Numbered from the stretch's first letter, positions 32,273 to 42,258 are shown. The stretch: DNA of 64,000 nt from an uncultured Chitinophaga sp. (GCF_937898475.1 NZ_CALEJS010000033.1:1-64000); one strand, 5' to 3'. Numbers and translations: made by a program. Notes: generated by a model from the letters alone, not told the origin.

Positions 32273-32621
32273 ATGCAGCCCCGGGCATTGCTGCTATCGT
32301 ACTTACCTATGTCAGTGAATACCTATGACTGAATATGAACCAGGATGATTTTACTTTAGAAAGCAGTTGAAGAATAAATTCAGACAATCAAAGCTTATAC
32401 CACGCATAAGCAATGTGGTGAACGCCATTATATACAATAAATTTACATGTATTTACACCCTGTTGACTGCTAACATGTTAAATTGTTAACTCCTTCTTCC
32501 CGCCCCCCTATTTCTTATACTTTCCCTATAAAAATTGCTGCCTCCCTGCCTCCTTACTTTCTTTGCTGTACCGCCAATATCCATCTCCATATCTCCATAC
32601 CCAAACCAACAAATAAATGTT
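32273..32621. other. 349-nt intergenic region before the GH87-like gene
   Basis: The region is AT rich in its centre and ends in a pyrimidine-rich leader. Two small palindromes overlap: TAACATGTTA (32471-32480) and GTTAAATTGTTAAC (32477-32490). They lie about 135 nt before the ATG and could bind a regulator of the glucanase gene. I see no exact TAnnTTTG element at a suitable distance and no gene. Confidence 0.4.
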
Positions 32622-35600
32622 ATGAAAACACCTTTATTCCACGTGCTCGCCCTTCTCCTGCTGGGAGCAGGCGCCACCCTATCCGTACATGCACAAAGCG
32701 ACGGCCTGCCGCGCGGCGCTACCCAATTGCCCTATATCCGCTACGAAGCAGAAGCGGCCACACTGGGCGGCGGCGCCAGTCTGCAGCAGTCGCCACAGTT
32801 CATCCAGTCAGACATTGCCTCTGAAGCATCCGATCAAAAGTATGTTAGCCTGGGCAGCAACGGCGCCTCGGTAGAATGGATGCTTACGCAGGCCGCACAA
32901 GGCGTGACCATCCGCTTTACCCTGCCGGATAACGGGAGCGGCACCGGGCAATCAGGCCCGCTGAGCGTATATGTGAACGATGTGCTGGTGAAGACCGTTA
33001 CCTTATCCTCCTACTGGGCATACCAGTACTTTAACGGGGAAGATCCCCAGCAAACGCCGGGCACTAAAACCTTTATGCGTTTTGATGAGATCCATTTCCG
33101 GCTGGATAATGCCATTCCTGCAGGCGGTAAGATCCGGCTGCAGAAAGACAACAGTTCCCTTACCTATGGGATAGATTTCGCAGAGCTGGAACCCGTACCA
33201 CCGGCATTATCCCAACCGGCCAATTACCTGTCTGTAACCAGCTACGGCGCCACACCGGATGACCAGACCGATGATTTTGCCGCCTTTAACCAATGTATCG
33301 CTGCCGCAGCCGCACAGGGTAAGCATGTGTACATTCCGCAGGGCCGTTTCCTGTTGAGCGATAAGCTGTCATTAGACGTGACTAATATGAAGATACAGGG
33401 CGCGGGTATCTGGTATACGGAAGTTTATTTCACTACTGACCGCCAGTTCTATGGCGGCATCATGGGCCGGGCCAGCAATGTAGAGATCTCCCATTTCTCC
33501 ATGAATACGGCTAATAACGACCGGCTGAAATATGATGAGCCTAATCCGCGTGTTCCTGCAGAAAAGTACAAGATCTACAAGGGTTTTATGGGCACGTATG
33601 GTGCCAACTCCTATGTGCATGATATCTGGGTAGAGCATTTTGAATGCGGCTTCTGGCTGGGCGGCTATGATCCTCCCTACCCTATAGATATCACCACCAA
33701 TATGGTGATCTCCAAATGCCGCATCCGCAACAATTATGCAGACGGCGTCAATTTCTGCCAGGGCACTTCCGGCTCTGTGGTGGAACATTGCAGCGTACGT
33801 AATAACGGCGATGATGCCCTGGCCATATGGCCGGCCAATGCAGCAGGTAATAACCAGACCTGCCGGAATAACATTTTTCGCAACAACACCATTGAGAACA
33901 CCTGGCGCGCCGGCGGTATCGGCATCTTTGGCGGTACGGGCCATGAAGTGCACCATAACCTGATCAAAGACGGCGTAGCCGGATCGGGTATCCGCTTTAC
34001 CAATGATTTTGGCGGTTTTACCTTTGAGTACCCCGGCGATCCGATCCGTGTATATGAGAACACCATCGATGGCTGCGGCACCAGCTATGACCTCTGGAAC
34101 CAGAAACGCGGCGCGGTTGAATTCTTTGCCAACACCGGTATCTTCAACCTGCAGTTTGACAATAATACCATACTACGTTCTCAACGCGATGCCGTGCAGC
34201 TATTCGGCAACAACATCCATCACCTGGTGTTCAATAACACCATCATCGATGGCACAGGCCTGGATCCCATCACCCGCGATGTACCGGCAGATGTATACGG
34301 TGGTTTTGGCATTTACTGCCAGGCTAATTCACAAACGGCCACCTTTAACAACCTGACCGTTACCAATGCGGAATCTGGCACCTATATTAACCGCAACACC
34401 AACTTCCAGCTGATTATCCAGAATGCGAATATCCCCGTTACCGGTGTGAGCATTATTACCCCTGCAGCAGATACAACCCTGGCTACAGGACAATCAGTAA
34501 CGCTGCGGGCAGCCATACAACCGGTAGATGCTACGAACAAGAACATCAGCTGGTCCAGCTCCAACCCGGCAGTGGTAACGGTAGATGCCAATGGCAAGGC
34601 TACCGCTGTTGGACTGGGCACTGCCACTATTACGGTGTCTACGCAAAGCGGATCGTTTACGGCTACACGTAAAATATCTGTCGTGCCCGGTGTGAATGTT
34701 GTTGCTACAGACGCTGCCGCGGCAGAAGGCGGCAACACAGGTGTGTTCACCATCAGCACACAGGGAATTTCGCAAAATATTACCGTTGGGTACATCCTTA
34801 GCGGCAGCGCCGGCGCCAATGATTATGTTGCCAGTCCGCCGCTTACAGGCACTGTTACACTTACCCCTGCCAGTCCATCCGCCGCTATTACTATTACGCC
34901 TGTGGATGATGCCGTCTTTGAAGGACCGGAAAACCTGCGGATCACTTTACAACCCGGCTCCGGATATAACCTTGGCGGTGATACTACTGCGGTGATCATT
35001 ATTACGGATAATGATAACCCGCCCTGCACTTCGCCGGTAATTGCACAGGTGTCAGGCAGCGCACCGGTGATAGACCAGAGCATAGACGCGGTCTGGAGTA
35101 TAGCGCCTGCAATGAATATCAGCAATGTAACCCTGGGCGGCCTGCCCGGAGATTATGCCGGCAAATGGCGGGCCTTGTATGATAACAACAACCTGTACCT
35201 GCTGGTAGAAGTGAACGACGCTACCCGTATCAATGACTCCGGCAGCAGCTGGTGGGAAGATGATGTAATAGAGATCTTTATAGATGCGGATAACAGTAAA
35301 GGGGCATCCTATGATGGTGTGAATGATTTCCAGCTGGGCTTTCGCTGGAACGACAATACGGTGCACACCGGCGGTAGTTCTGTAACCAGCACCACCGGTA
35401 TCAATTTTCAACAGTACGCTACCAGCAGCGGGTATAACCTGGAAGTGGCAATCCCCTGGTCCACACTGGGCACTACGCCTGCCCTTGGTAAAGCTATTGG
35501 CCTGGATGTACAGGTGGATGATGATGACAACAATGGCACACGCGACGCCCAGATCGCTACTTTTGCCACCACCAGCATGGCCTGGTCTGATCCGCGGCTG

Positions 35601-36530
35601 TTCGGCACTGTTTATCTTACCACCTGCAGCGGCAATAATAACCCTCCTGATCCGCCGGCTGATTCTACCGGTAAGGTGTATGCCGTTCGTGTGACCGGCA
35701 ACGTTACCGTTAACGGCAACCTGAATGAAAGCGCCTGGAACCTGAGCCAGTACATTTCCAAGCCGACTGTCGGCGCGCCCAATAATACGGCTACATTCGG
35801 CGCGTTGTGGGACAATAACAACCTGTACATCGGCGTGAAAGTACTGGACGCTTCCCTGTACAACGATTCTCCCGATGCCTGGGATAATGATGCAGTAGAA
35901 ATATACATTGATGCTAACAACAACAAACTGTCAGTATATGATGGCAGCGATAACCAGCTTATTAAAACCTATAGCGGCAGCGGCCTTTTCACCAAAGTTC
36001 CCGTTAGCGGCGTGCAGCATGCCTGGGCGGCCATCCCCGGCGGTTACAGTGTAGAAATAAGCATTCCCTGGTCGCAACTGGGCCTTACACCTGCAGCGGA
36101 TCTGTCTATTGGTTTTGATATAGGTTATGACGATGATGATAACGGCGGCGCACGCGACGGACAAGCGGTATGGTATGGAAATGTAAATAACTATACCAAT
36201 ACCAGCGGCTTTGGTACGCTGATCCTTGCTGGCGACAACGCTGCAAGGCAAAGTGGCCTGTTTGTATCTGGCAATAAGCTGCGGGCTGCAGCAAAAGGCC
36301 AGTTACTCATCTCACCTAACCCCGCTACAGCAGGACAGGCGAAAGTAAGTCTCTCCGGACTGCAAGGCGGCGGCGCTTTACAGGTGTTTGACCTGCAGGG
36401 TAAGATGGTCCATACAGAGCGCCTGCAAACGCAGACCACCCTGGATCTTAGCCGTTTACCCAAAGGTATGTATGTAGTAAAATATGTGATCGGCGAAGTA
36501 GTGGTTAATAGTAAACTATTGATCCCGTAA
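32622..36530 (+). CDS. Modular GH87-like alpha-1,3-glucanase with Ig, Calx-beta, CBM9-like and T9SS domains
   Basis: The start at 32622 (MKTPLFHVLALLLLGAGATLSVHAQ) gives a signal peptide; the frame is open upstream but would bury it. The protein has 1302 residues. The N-terminal ~185 residues resemble a CBM35/6-type module (YIRYEAEAATLGGG). Residues ~200-590 form a right-handed beta-helix with the GH87 pattern: YADGVNFCQGT near 373 and NNGDDALAIWP near 395, holding the three Asp that serve catalysis in known alpha-1,3-glucanases. A Big_2 domain (~605-690), a Calx-beta domain (~690-800) and two related CBM9-like domains (~810-1003, ~1016-1202; WEDDVIEIFIDADN, WDNDAVEIYIDANN) follow. A type A T9SS sorting domain (ISPNPA, GMYVVKYV) closes the protein. 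It is secreted to the surface to cut alpha-1,3-glucan, if the GH87 call holds. Confidence 0.75.
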   Translation: MKTPLFHVLALLLLGAGATLSVHAQSDGLPRGATQLPYIRYEAEAATLGGGASLQQSPQFIQSDIASEASDQKYVSLGSNGASVEWMLTQAAQGVTIRFTLPDNGSGTGQSGPLSVYVNDVLVKTVTLSSYWAYQYFNGEDPQQTPGTKTFMRFDEIHFRLDNAIPAGGKIRLQKDNSSLTYGIDFAELEPVPPALSQPANYLSVTSYGATPDDQTDDFAAFNQCIAAAAAQGKHVYIPQGRFLLSDKLSLDVTNMKIQGAGIWYTEVYFTTDRQFYGGIMGRASNVEISHFSMNTANNDRLKYDEPNPRVPAEKYKIYKGFMGTYGANSYVHDIWVEHFECGFWLGGYDPPYPIDITTNMVISKCRIRNNYADGVNFCQGTSGSVVEHCSVRNNGDDALAIWPANAAGNNQTCRNNIFRNNTIENTWRAGGIGIFGGTGHEVHHNLIKDGVAGSGIRFTNDFGGFTFEYPGDPIRVYENTIDGCGTSYDLWNQKRGAVEFFANTGIFNLQFDNNTILRSQRDAVQLFGNNIHHLVFNNTIIDGTGLDPITRDVPADVYGGFGIYCQANSQTATFNNLTVTNAESGTYINRNTNFQLIIQNANIPVTGVSIITPAADTTLATGQSVTLRAAIQPVDATNKNISWSSSNPAVVTVDANGKATAVGLGTATITVSTQSGSFTATRKISVVPGVNVVATDAAAAEGGNTGVFTISTQGISQNITVGYILSGSAGANDYVASPPLTGTVTLTPASPSAAITITPVDDAVFEGPENLRITLQPGSGYNLGGDTTAVIIITDNDNPPCTSPVIAQVSGSAPVIDQSIDAVWSIAPAMNISNVTLGGLPGDYAGKWRALYDNNNLYLLVEVNDATRINDSGSSWWEDDVIEIFIDADNSKGASYDGVNDFQLGFRWNDNTVHTGGSSVTSTTGINFQQYATSSGYNLEVAIPWSTLGTTPALGKAIGLDVQVDDDDNNGTRDAQIATFATTSMAWSDPRLFGTVYLTTCSGNNNPPDPPADSTGKVYAVRVTGNVTVNGNLNESAWNLSQYISKPTVGAPNNTATFGALWDNNNLYIGVKVLDASLYNDSPDAWDNDAVEIYIDANNNKLSVYDGSDNQLIKTYSGSGLFTKVPVSGVQHAWAAIPGGYSVEISIPWSQLGLTPAADLSIGFDIGYDDDDNGGARDGQAVWYGNVNNYTNTSGFGTLILAGDNAARQSGLFVSGNKLRAAAKGQLLISPNPATAGQAKVSLSGLQGGGALQVFDLQGKMVHTERLQTQTTLDLSRLPKGMYVVKYVIGEVVVNSKLLIP

Positions 36531-36550
36531 TGTGGAAAATGCGCTGGTAT

Positions 36551-36586
36551 GAAGCCCTCCAAACCTTATTGGAGGGCTTCTTTTTT
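36551..36586 (+). terminator. Rho-independent terminator after the GH87-like gene
   Basis: GAAGCCCTCCAA (36551-36562) and TTGGAGGGCTTC (36569-36580) are perfectly complementary over a 6-nt loop and are followed by six T. It lies 20 nt after the stop codon. Confidence 0.93.
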
Positions 36587-36611
36587 ACTTGAAAGCTGGA
36601 GGGGTTGGGTG

Positions 36612-39600
36612 TTATTTAAAATTCCTTCCATCCGGAAAGAGCATTTCTATGCTGGCGTCCTTTCCATCTTCTGTGGCAGGAGCCGTTAAGCCCCGTAATA
36701 ACTTTGATACATCATTACAGCTGCTGAGGATCACATGTATCACATCTCCTTCCTTTTGCAGTTTGCCTTCTACCATTAACATTCTTGCCGGCAGGATCTC
36801 TTTCCTGTACTGATCGAAAAACTTTTCAAACACCACCAGGTTAGCGGTACCTGTTTCATCTTCAATGGTAATAAAAAGAATATTATTGGCAGTACCCGGC
36901 CGCTGACGAACCAGTACCAGTCCGGCAACTTTTACTGGCATACCATCGCTCATATGATCCAGCTCCCGGATGGGGACCACCCGCAACAGCTCCAGCTTTT
37001 CCCGCACAAAGCTTACGGGGTGGGCTTTTAAGGACAAGGAAGTGCTTGCATAATCATGGACCACATGCTCCGACAAGCGCATTTGCGGCAACGCTGCAGG
37101 GGCTTCTTCAGCGCTTTCAGAAGGCTGGCCGGTAAATACACCGATAGGACGGTCGTGCAGGGCTGATACCTCCCATAATGCCTGCCGCCTGTCCATTCCC
37201 ATAGAGCGGAATGCATCGGCATCAGCCAGCTTCTCGATGGCTGATTGCGGCACACCTGCATCACGCAGGGCATGCACATGGGTATAACCGTTCCCCCTGG
37301 CGGCTACCAGGGTCTGCATATCATCCTCCCGCAGCCCCTTTACCTGGCGAAAACCCAGGCGCACTGCATAAGGCTTGCTTTCCTTGTTCTCAATGGTATT
37401 ATCCCAACGGGAAAGATTAACATCCACCGGTCTTACTTCTACTCCATGCTTCTGTGCATCGATCACTATCTGCGCCGGCTGGTAGAAACCCATGGGCATG
37501 CTGTTCAATAAAGCGCAGGCAAAAACATCCGGGTAATAACATTTGATGTAGGAAGAAACATATACCAGCAGGGCAAAGCTCACGGCATGACTCTCCGGGA
37601 AGCCATAGCTGCCAAAGCCTTCCAGCTGTTTAAAAATACGGTTGGCATATTCAGGAGCATATCCCTTTCTGATCATGCCCTGCACCAGCTTCTCCTCGAA
37701 ATTAGACACCATTCCCTTTGCTTTGAAAGTGGCCATACTGCGGCGCAGCGCATCTGCTTCCGTGGGCGTAAAGTCTCCCGCTACCATGGCAATTCTCATG
37801 GCCTGTTCCTGGAATAAAGGAACGCCCTTTGTTTTCTTTAATATCTCTTTGAGTTCTTCAGACGGATATTCTTCCGGCTCCTGGCCATTACGCCGGCGCA
37901 GATAAGGATGCACCATATCTCCCTGGATAGGGCCCGGCCGTACAATGGCCACTTCTATCACCAGGTCATAAAATTCCTTTGGCTTTAAACGTGGCAACAT
38001 AGCCTGCTGCGCCCTGCTTTCTATCTGGAATACCCCAATGGTATCCGCACGGCTGATCATTTCATATACGGCAGGATCATCCTGTGGTATATTGGCAAGC
38101 GTGTATTCCCTATGGTGATGATCTTTCAGCAGATTGAAAGCCTTCCGTATACAGGTCAGCATTCCCAGCGCCAGTACATCAATCTTCAGAAATCCCAGTG
38201 CTTCAATATCATCCTTGTTCCATTCAATGCAGGTACGGTCTTCCATCCGTGCATTGAGTACAGGACAAAGATCCGTGAGTTTGCCTTCTGTGATCACGAA
38301 GCCACCGGTATGTTGCCCCAGTTGACGAGGAAAGCCCATATATTGTTCTGTAAGCTGTATCACTTTGCTGAGATGCTGATCTGTAGGATCCAGTCCCTGT
38401 TCAATGATGCGTTTCAGCTCGATCCCATCCTCCCTGTAATGCCAGCCTGCACCTGCCAGGAGGTTAAGGGTATCTACAGAAAGACCCATGGCTTTGCCTA
38501 CATCGCGCACGGCTCCTTTCTGGTGTAATTCAGTCACGGTAGCAACAATAGCGGCCCTGTCACGCCCATACTTATTGTAGATATACTGCATAACTTCCTC
38601 CCGGCGCTCATGTTCAAAATCCACATCTATATCAGGCGGCTCATTCCGTGCGGCAGAAAGGAAGCGTTCAAATAAGAGATCAAATTTTTCTGGATTAACG
38701 GATGTTATACCGAGGCAGTAGCAGACCGTAGAATTGGCGGCAGATCCGCGGCCCTGGCAGAGAATGTCCCGGCTCCTGGCAAAACGCACGATATCATATA
38801 CGGTAAGAAAATAAGATGCATAGTTCCGTTCTTCAATAAACTGCAGCTCTTTTTCAATGTTACCACGTGTTTTCGCTGGGATCATCTCTCCAAACATCTC
38901 CTTTGCCCCCTTATACACCAGGTAGCTGAGCTCTTCCTGTGGAGTACGGCCTTCGGGCACCACCTCCTTTGGATAAACATACTGCAGCGTATCCAGCGAG
39001 AAGCGGCAGGCATCCGCTATTTCCTGTGTACGGCGGATAGCATCGGGGTACTGATAGAAAAGGCGGAGCATTTCCGTTTCCTCTTTCAGGTACCTTTCTG
39101 CATTCTCATGCAAACGGTAGCCGGCCGTATAAATGGTGCATTTTTCACGGATGCAGGTCAGCACATCCTGCAGCTGCCGCCGTTCCGGGCAGTGATAATG
39201 AACATCATTAACGGCGACCATCGGAACATGGAAACGTTCGGATAATTGAGCAAGACGGTACAGTTTTTTCTGATCATCCCCCTGGTAAGAACGGATGGCG
39301 CCGAGGTAGAGATCAGCGCCTAAGGCCTCCCGGTAGGTGTTGAGCGCCTGGATAAAAGCGGGGTCCAACTCAAATTTTTCATTCAGTGCAACAGGTGGTA
39401 CCGCAATAAATTTCATGCCTGCTGCATGGGCAAAAACATCTGCTTTATACAGCTCGCATTTACCTTTCTCTGTACGCAGATTCCCTTTTGTGAGCAGTGC
39501 AGAAAGCCGGCCGTATGCTGCCTTATCGGTAGGATATGCCAGCAGGGATGGACCATCCAACAGATCAAGACGGCAGGCCGGAATTAAACGGATGCCTTTT

Positions 39601-39788
39601 TCCTTAGCGGTAACATGGGCGCGTACAATACCGGCCAGCGTATTTCGGTCTGTTACGGCTATAGCTTTGTAGCCGTAGGCAGCTGCCTGTGCTACCAATT
39701 CTTCAGGGTGCGAGGCGCCCCTTAAAAAACTGAAATTGGTTGTGACCTGCAGTTCAGTATAGTGTAATATTTCTTTTTCCTCTTTCAT
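36612..39788 (-). CDS. dnaE2: Error-prone DNA polymerase DnaE2 (ImuC)
   Basis: A 1058-residue C-family polymerase. The N-terminal PHP domain begins YTELQVTTNFSFLRGASHPEELVAQAAAYGYKAIAVTDRNTLAG, the usual opening of DnaE2. Polymerase-core motifs include GRGSAANSTVCYCLGIT, the catalytic Asp pair in PPDIDVDFEHERREEVMQYIY near residue 385, and GVFQIESRAQQAMLPRLKP. The helix-hairpin-helix region and a C-terminal OB domain (VKVAGLVLVRQRPGTANNILFITIEDETG) complete the protein. It extends primers past lesions during damage-induced mutagenesis. Its ATG overlaps the imuB stop by 4 nt (ATGA), so the two are translationally coupled. It is the last gene of the imuA-imuB-dnaE2 operon. Confidence 0.96.
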   Translation of the reverse strand: MKEEKEILHYTELQVTTNFSFLRGASHPEELVAQAAAYGYKAIAVTDRNTLAGIVRAHVTAKEKGIRLIPACRLDLLDGPSLLAYPTDKAAYGRLSALLTKGNLRTEKGKCELYKADVFAHAAGMKFIAVPPVALNEKFELDPAFIQALNTYREALGADLYLGAIRSYQGDDQKKLYRLAQLSERFHVPMVAVNDVHYHCPERRQLQDVLTCIREKCTIYTAGYRLHENAERYLKEETEMLRLFYQYPDAIRRTQEIADACRFSLDTLQYVYPKEVVPEGRTPQEELSYLVYKGAKEMFGEMIPAKTRGNIEKELQFIEERNYASYFLTVYDIVRFARSRDILCQGRGSAANSTVCYCLGITSVNPEKFDLLFERFLSAARNEPPDIDVDFEHERREEVMQYIYNKYGRDRAAIVATVTELHQKGAVRDVGKAMGLSVDTLNLLAGAGWHYREDGIELKRIIEQGLDPTDQHLSKVIQLTEQYMGFPRQLGQHTGGFVITEGKLTDLCPVLNARMEDRTCIEWNKDDIEALGFLKIDVLALGMLTCIRKAFNLLKDHHHREYTLANIPQDDPAVYEMISRADTIGVFQIESRAQQAMLPRLKPKEFYDLVIEVAIVRPGPIQGDMVHPYLRRRNGQEPEEYPSEELKEILKKTKGVPLFQEQAMRIAMVAGDFTPTEADALRRSMATFKAKGMVSNFEEKLVQGMIRKGYAPEYANRIFKQLEGFGSYGFPESHAVSFALLVYVSSYIKCYYPDVFACALLNSMPMGFYQPAQIVIDAQKHGVEVRPVDVNLSRWDNTIENKESKPYAVRLGFRQVKGLREDDMQTLVAARGNGYTHVHALRDAGVPQSAIEKLADADAFRSMGMDRRQALWEVSALHDRPIGVFTGQPSESAEEAPAALPQMRLSEHVVHDYASTSLSLKAHPVSFVREKLELLRVVPIRELDHMSDGMPVKVAGLVLVRQRPGTANNILFITIEDETGTANLVVFEKFFDQYRKEILPARMLMVEGKLQKEGDVIHVILSSCNDVSKLLRGLTAPATEDGKDASIEMLFPDGRNFK

Positions 39789-41290
39789 GCAAAAAAACCA
39801 TGGATGAACCAGGCTTTGGGATTATCCACATCATAATGTCCTGATCTGAATATCCAGTAACGCCGGCCATTTTCATCTTCCACATAATAATAATCCCTGT
39901 GCTCTCCAGGGTCCAGCCACCATTCTCGTTCTATGCGTTCCGGTCCATCTGCTTTTTTGATATGGTGTACAACGCCTTTGTAAACAAACAGCATGGGCGG
40001 GTAATCCGGTATTGGTGCAGACACTATTACCGGTTCTGGCTGGTCCAGCAGGCGGATAGGGCGTGGCCTGTCTGAACGCCATGGTATGGCTGGTTTTTCG
40101 CCAAGCGAAGTAGCCAGCCTGATGGACCGTTCAGGCCAGTGATGCTCATCCGGCAGATAGCGGCGGATACCATCTTTGGCAGCTTTGGCCGACAGGCGGT
40201 CCAGCAATTCAGCCAGTCCGCTATCTTCCATTACGGCCGCATCGCGCCAGAGCGTTTCCTGGGAGTTTGTAACTTCTTCCACTTTGGGGGCTTCCAGCAC
40301 AAACAGCTCAATACCAGGATCGGGACGGATCTCATTTATTTTAAGCTCAAACAGTTTGAAAAGATGTGTTACATGATGGGAAGCACGGTTAGTGCCGATA
40401 ACCGCCTGTTCTACCTTGCCGTCCATACGGTAACAGCTGAGCGTGGCGGTACGAAGGCCTTTACCTTCCTGCTGCAAACGCTGACACAGGGTGTTTAACA
40501 AACGCTCCAGGGCTATTTCAATCCCTTTGCGTGTAAGGATCGGTTCCAGGCAAGGCAGCCGTTCCTGGTAAGGCTCAACAGGCTCTAAAGGCAGCATGGT
40601 CTCCCGTTCCATGCCGGTAGCCTGATCCAGCCGCAGCAGCATTTCAGTACCAAAGCGCCGCCGCAGAGCCGCACGTTGCATACCAATAAAACTGCCGATG
40701 TGGTGGAGGCCCAGTTTCAGCAGGCGCTCAGTGACTGCGGGCTCCAGGCGTAAGGCTGCCGGGGGCAGGGGCAGCAGCGCCTCACGCTGTGCACCGGCAG
40801 GAATGATGGTGATGATCTCTTTTACGAAATGTGACACCGCCCAGGCAGCGCCAATGGTATCTGCCATGGCGGCGTGTACATGGTAGCCGGCAATTTTCAA
40901 CCTCATGGTAATGTCTTCCAGGTAGGGCCGCTCTCCTCCCCACAGATGCGCGCAGCCGCTGGCGTCAAGGATCAGTCCATCGGGCAGGTCTGCTGCTGTT
41001 ACAGGCGTAAAACGAATGCACCATTTGCCCAGCGCATCCAGGAGCTTTGCTGCCTGTCCGGGAATATCATCTATCACCTGCAGGGATGGATGCACCGCCC
41101 TGGCATCTGCCACCGCCATACCTGCTGAAATACCTTGCCACTGTGCCACCGCACTGGCAGCCGTGATCATCATCCGGCCATGATCCGGCGCTGCCAGCAC
41201 AAAAGCAGTATTGCGCAGCTCCGGCCGGCGGATGGCGAACCAGTCTGTCATTAAATGCGGAAACCATATGTGAACAAAGCGTTGTGACAT
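39785..41290 (-). CDS. imuB: ImuB-type Y-family polymerase homologue, catalytically degenerate
   Basis: A 501-residue Y-family protein (RFVHIWFPHLMTDWFAIRRPELRNTAFVLAA). The acidic residues of active Y-family polymerases are missing: the first motif reads HIWFPHL in place of a catalytic Asp, and the place of the usual SIDE motif reads DASGCAHLWGG. This is the known state of ImuB, which acts as a hub joining ImuA, DnaE2 and the beta clamp. The little-finger region (TEMLLRLDQATGMERE, LPLEPVEPYQERLPC) and a C-terminal tail with a conserved W-rich end (EWWLDPGEHRDYYYVEDENGRRYWIFR) are intact. It is followed by dnaE2 with a 4-nt overlap and preceded by imuA after 73 nt that hold repeat-family sequence. 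Confidence 0.92.
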   Translation of the reverse strand: MSQRFVHIWFPHLMTDWFAIRRPELRNTAFVLAAPDHGRMMITAASAVAQWQGISAGMAVADARAVHPSLQVIDDIPGQAAKLLDALGKWCIRFTPVTAADLPDGLILDASGCAHLWGGERPYLEDITMRLKIAGYHVHAAMADTIGAAWAVSHFVKEIITIIPAGAQREALLPLPPAALRLEPAVTERLLKLGLHHIGSFIGMQRAALRRRFGTEMLLRLDQATGMERETMLPLEPVEPYQERLPCLEPILTRKGIEIALERLLNTLCQRLQQEGKGLRTATLSCYRMDGKVEQAVIGTNRASHHVTHLFKLFELKINEIRPDPGIELFVLEAPKVEEVTNSQETLWRDAAVMEDSGLAELLDRLSAKAAKDGIRRYLPDEHHWPERSIRLATSLGEKPAIPWRSDRPRPIRLLDQPEPVIVSAPIPDYPPMLFVYKGVVHHIKKADGPERIEREWWLDPGEHRDYYYVEDENGRRYWIFRSGHYDVDNPKAWFIHGFFA

Positions 41291-41319
41291 ATCTAATATG
41301 TTTGGAAGTTTGACGGTGT

Positions 41320-41380
41320 CTTACATTATCAGGGCGCTTTCAAACTTTCAAACGCTCAAACCTTTAAACTCTCAAACGTT
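41320..41380. repeat. TCAAACNTTCAAAC repeats between imuA and imuB
   Basis: Between the imuA stop (41364) and the imuB start (41290), and running into the imuA 3' end, are several copies of CAAACTTTCAAAC / CTCAAACC, members of the GGTTTGA repeat family. They do not form one perfect hairpin here. They separate two genes that must be co-expressed, so they are unlikely to be a complete terminator. Confidence 0.5.
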
Positions 41381-42095
41381 TTTGATGATCAGGCTGCATT
41401 ATGTGTGCTGTTAAGAGCTGGCATCTGTCGCCCGACCATTCTACGGGCCAGACACCCGGGCGGCCGTTGCGGATCTTCAGTAATGCCACCTGCCAGCGGG
41501 GGAAACCGATGCCAGGCATGCCGGCTTCCAGCTCACTGGGCAATGGTGTGATCTGCCAGCGGGATACGCAGGCGTTAACACCTGTATAACGCGGCTGGTG
41601 ACGGATGATGAACCCGGTAACGTTACTTTGCTCTACTGCCAGCTGCAGGCGCCGGGAGGCCATGAAACTGAGCTCTTTTATCTCTGCTACCACCGCTGCC
41701 AGGCCTTTACATTTCAGCGCTTCCTCCATGGCCCAGAGCACATCTCTCTCCCGCTCCATTGTCACAAAAATGACCTGGTCAGGTTCAATGCCAAACACTT
41801 TCAATGCAGGAGGAAATAAGGAGCGGGCAGTACCGATCCACAGGCAGGCGCCGTTATTTTGCATCAGCCTGCCCAGGAGGCCGCTAATAAAACCAGCTGT
41901 TGCGGCGGAGTGTTCCGGTGCAGTGCTCAGGAACTCATGAACAGCATCTGTAGGAAAAGTAGCGTTGGGAAAAGCATGTTTAATGGGTCCTAAGCCAAGG
42001 TCTGCCGCAGTGCTCTTGGCGGTAGACCTGAAACCTTGCAGGGAAAGAATGTCCCTTTGCAATTGTGCAATAATATCTGCTTTGCTTCCCCTCAT
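41364..42095 (-). CDS. imuA: ImuA-type RecA/SulA-like protein of the mutagenesis cassette
   Basis: A 243-residue protein with a degenerate RecA-like fold: DIIAQLQRDILSLQGF at the N-terminus, GLGPIKHAFPNATFPTDAVHEFLS, then ATAGFISGLLGRLMQNNGACLWIG, VFGIEPDQVIFVTMERERDVLWAMEEALKCKGLAAVVAE and LQLAVEQSNVTGFIIRHQP. No Walker A motif is present. ImuA homologues interact with ImuB and RecA and are needed for damage-induced mutagenesis. It is the first gene of the operon with imuB and dnaE2. The ATG at 42095 follows a promoter at 42139-42167 with two palindromes, which suggests repression lifted by DNA damage. Confidence 0.88.
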   Translation of the reverse strand: MRGSKADIIAQLQRDILSLQGFRSTAKSTAADLGLGPIKHAFPNATFPTDAVHEFLSTAPEHSAATAGFISGLLGRLMQNNGACLWIGTARSLFPPALKVFGIEPDQVIFVTMERERDVLWAMEEALKCKGLAAVVAEIKELSFMASRRLQLAVEQSNVTGFIIRHQPRYTGVNACVSRWQITPLPSELEAGMPGIGFPRWQVALLKIRNGRPGVWPVEWSGDRCQLLTAHIMQPDHQKRLRV

Positions 42096-42118
42096 GGGTA
42101 GATAAAAACGGTTTAGAA

Positions 42119-42167
42119 AAACAAACTAATTTGTTTAGCAAACATACTAATTTTATTAGTATAACAA
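42119..42167 (-). promoter_or_regulatory. imu operon promoter with two palindromic operators
   Basis: On the minus strand TATGTTTG (plus 42139-42146) matches TAnnTTTG, with TTG (plus 42165-42167) 18 nt upstream. A perfect inverted repeat ATACTAAT-TTT-ATTAGTAT spans 42144-42162, covering the spacer and the edge of the -7 element. A second one, AAACAAA-CTAA-TTTGTTT at 42119-42136, covers the predicted start (near 42134). Two operators over one promoter point to tight repression, by LexA or a local regulator; which one is unknown. Confidence 0.65.
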
Positions 42168-42258
42168 GCAGCTTATTTAGGGGCACACAAGCAAACATGC
42201 CTGTTCCTGAGGGAGCAGGCGAAATATTTTTTTACCGGTAATGCTGGTCAGGAAAAAA

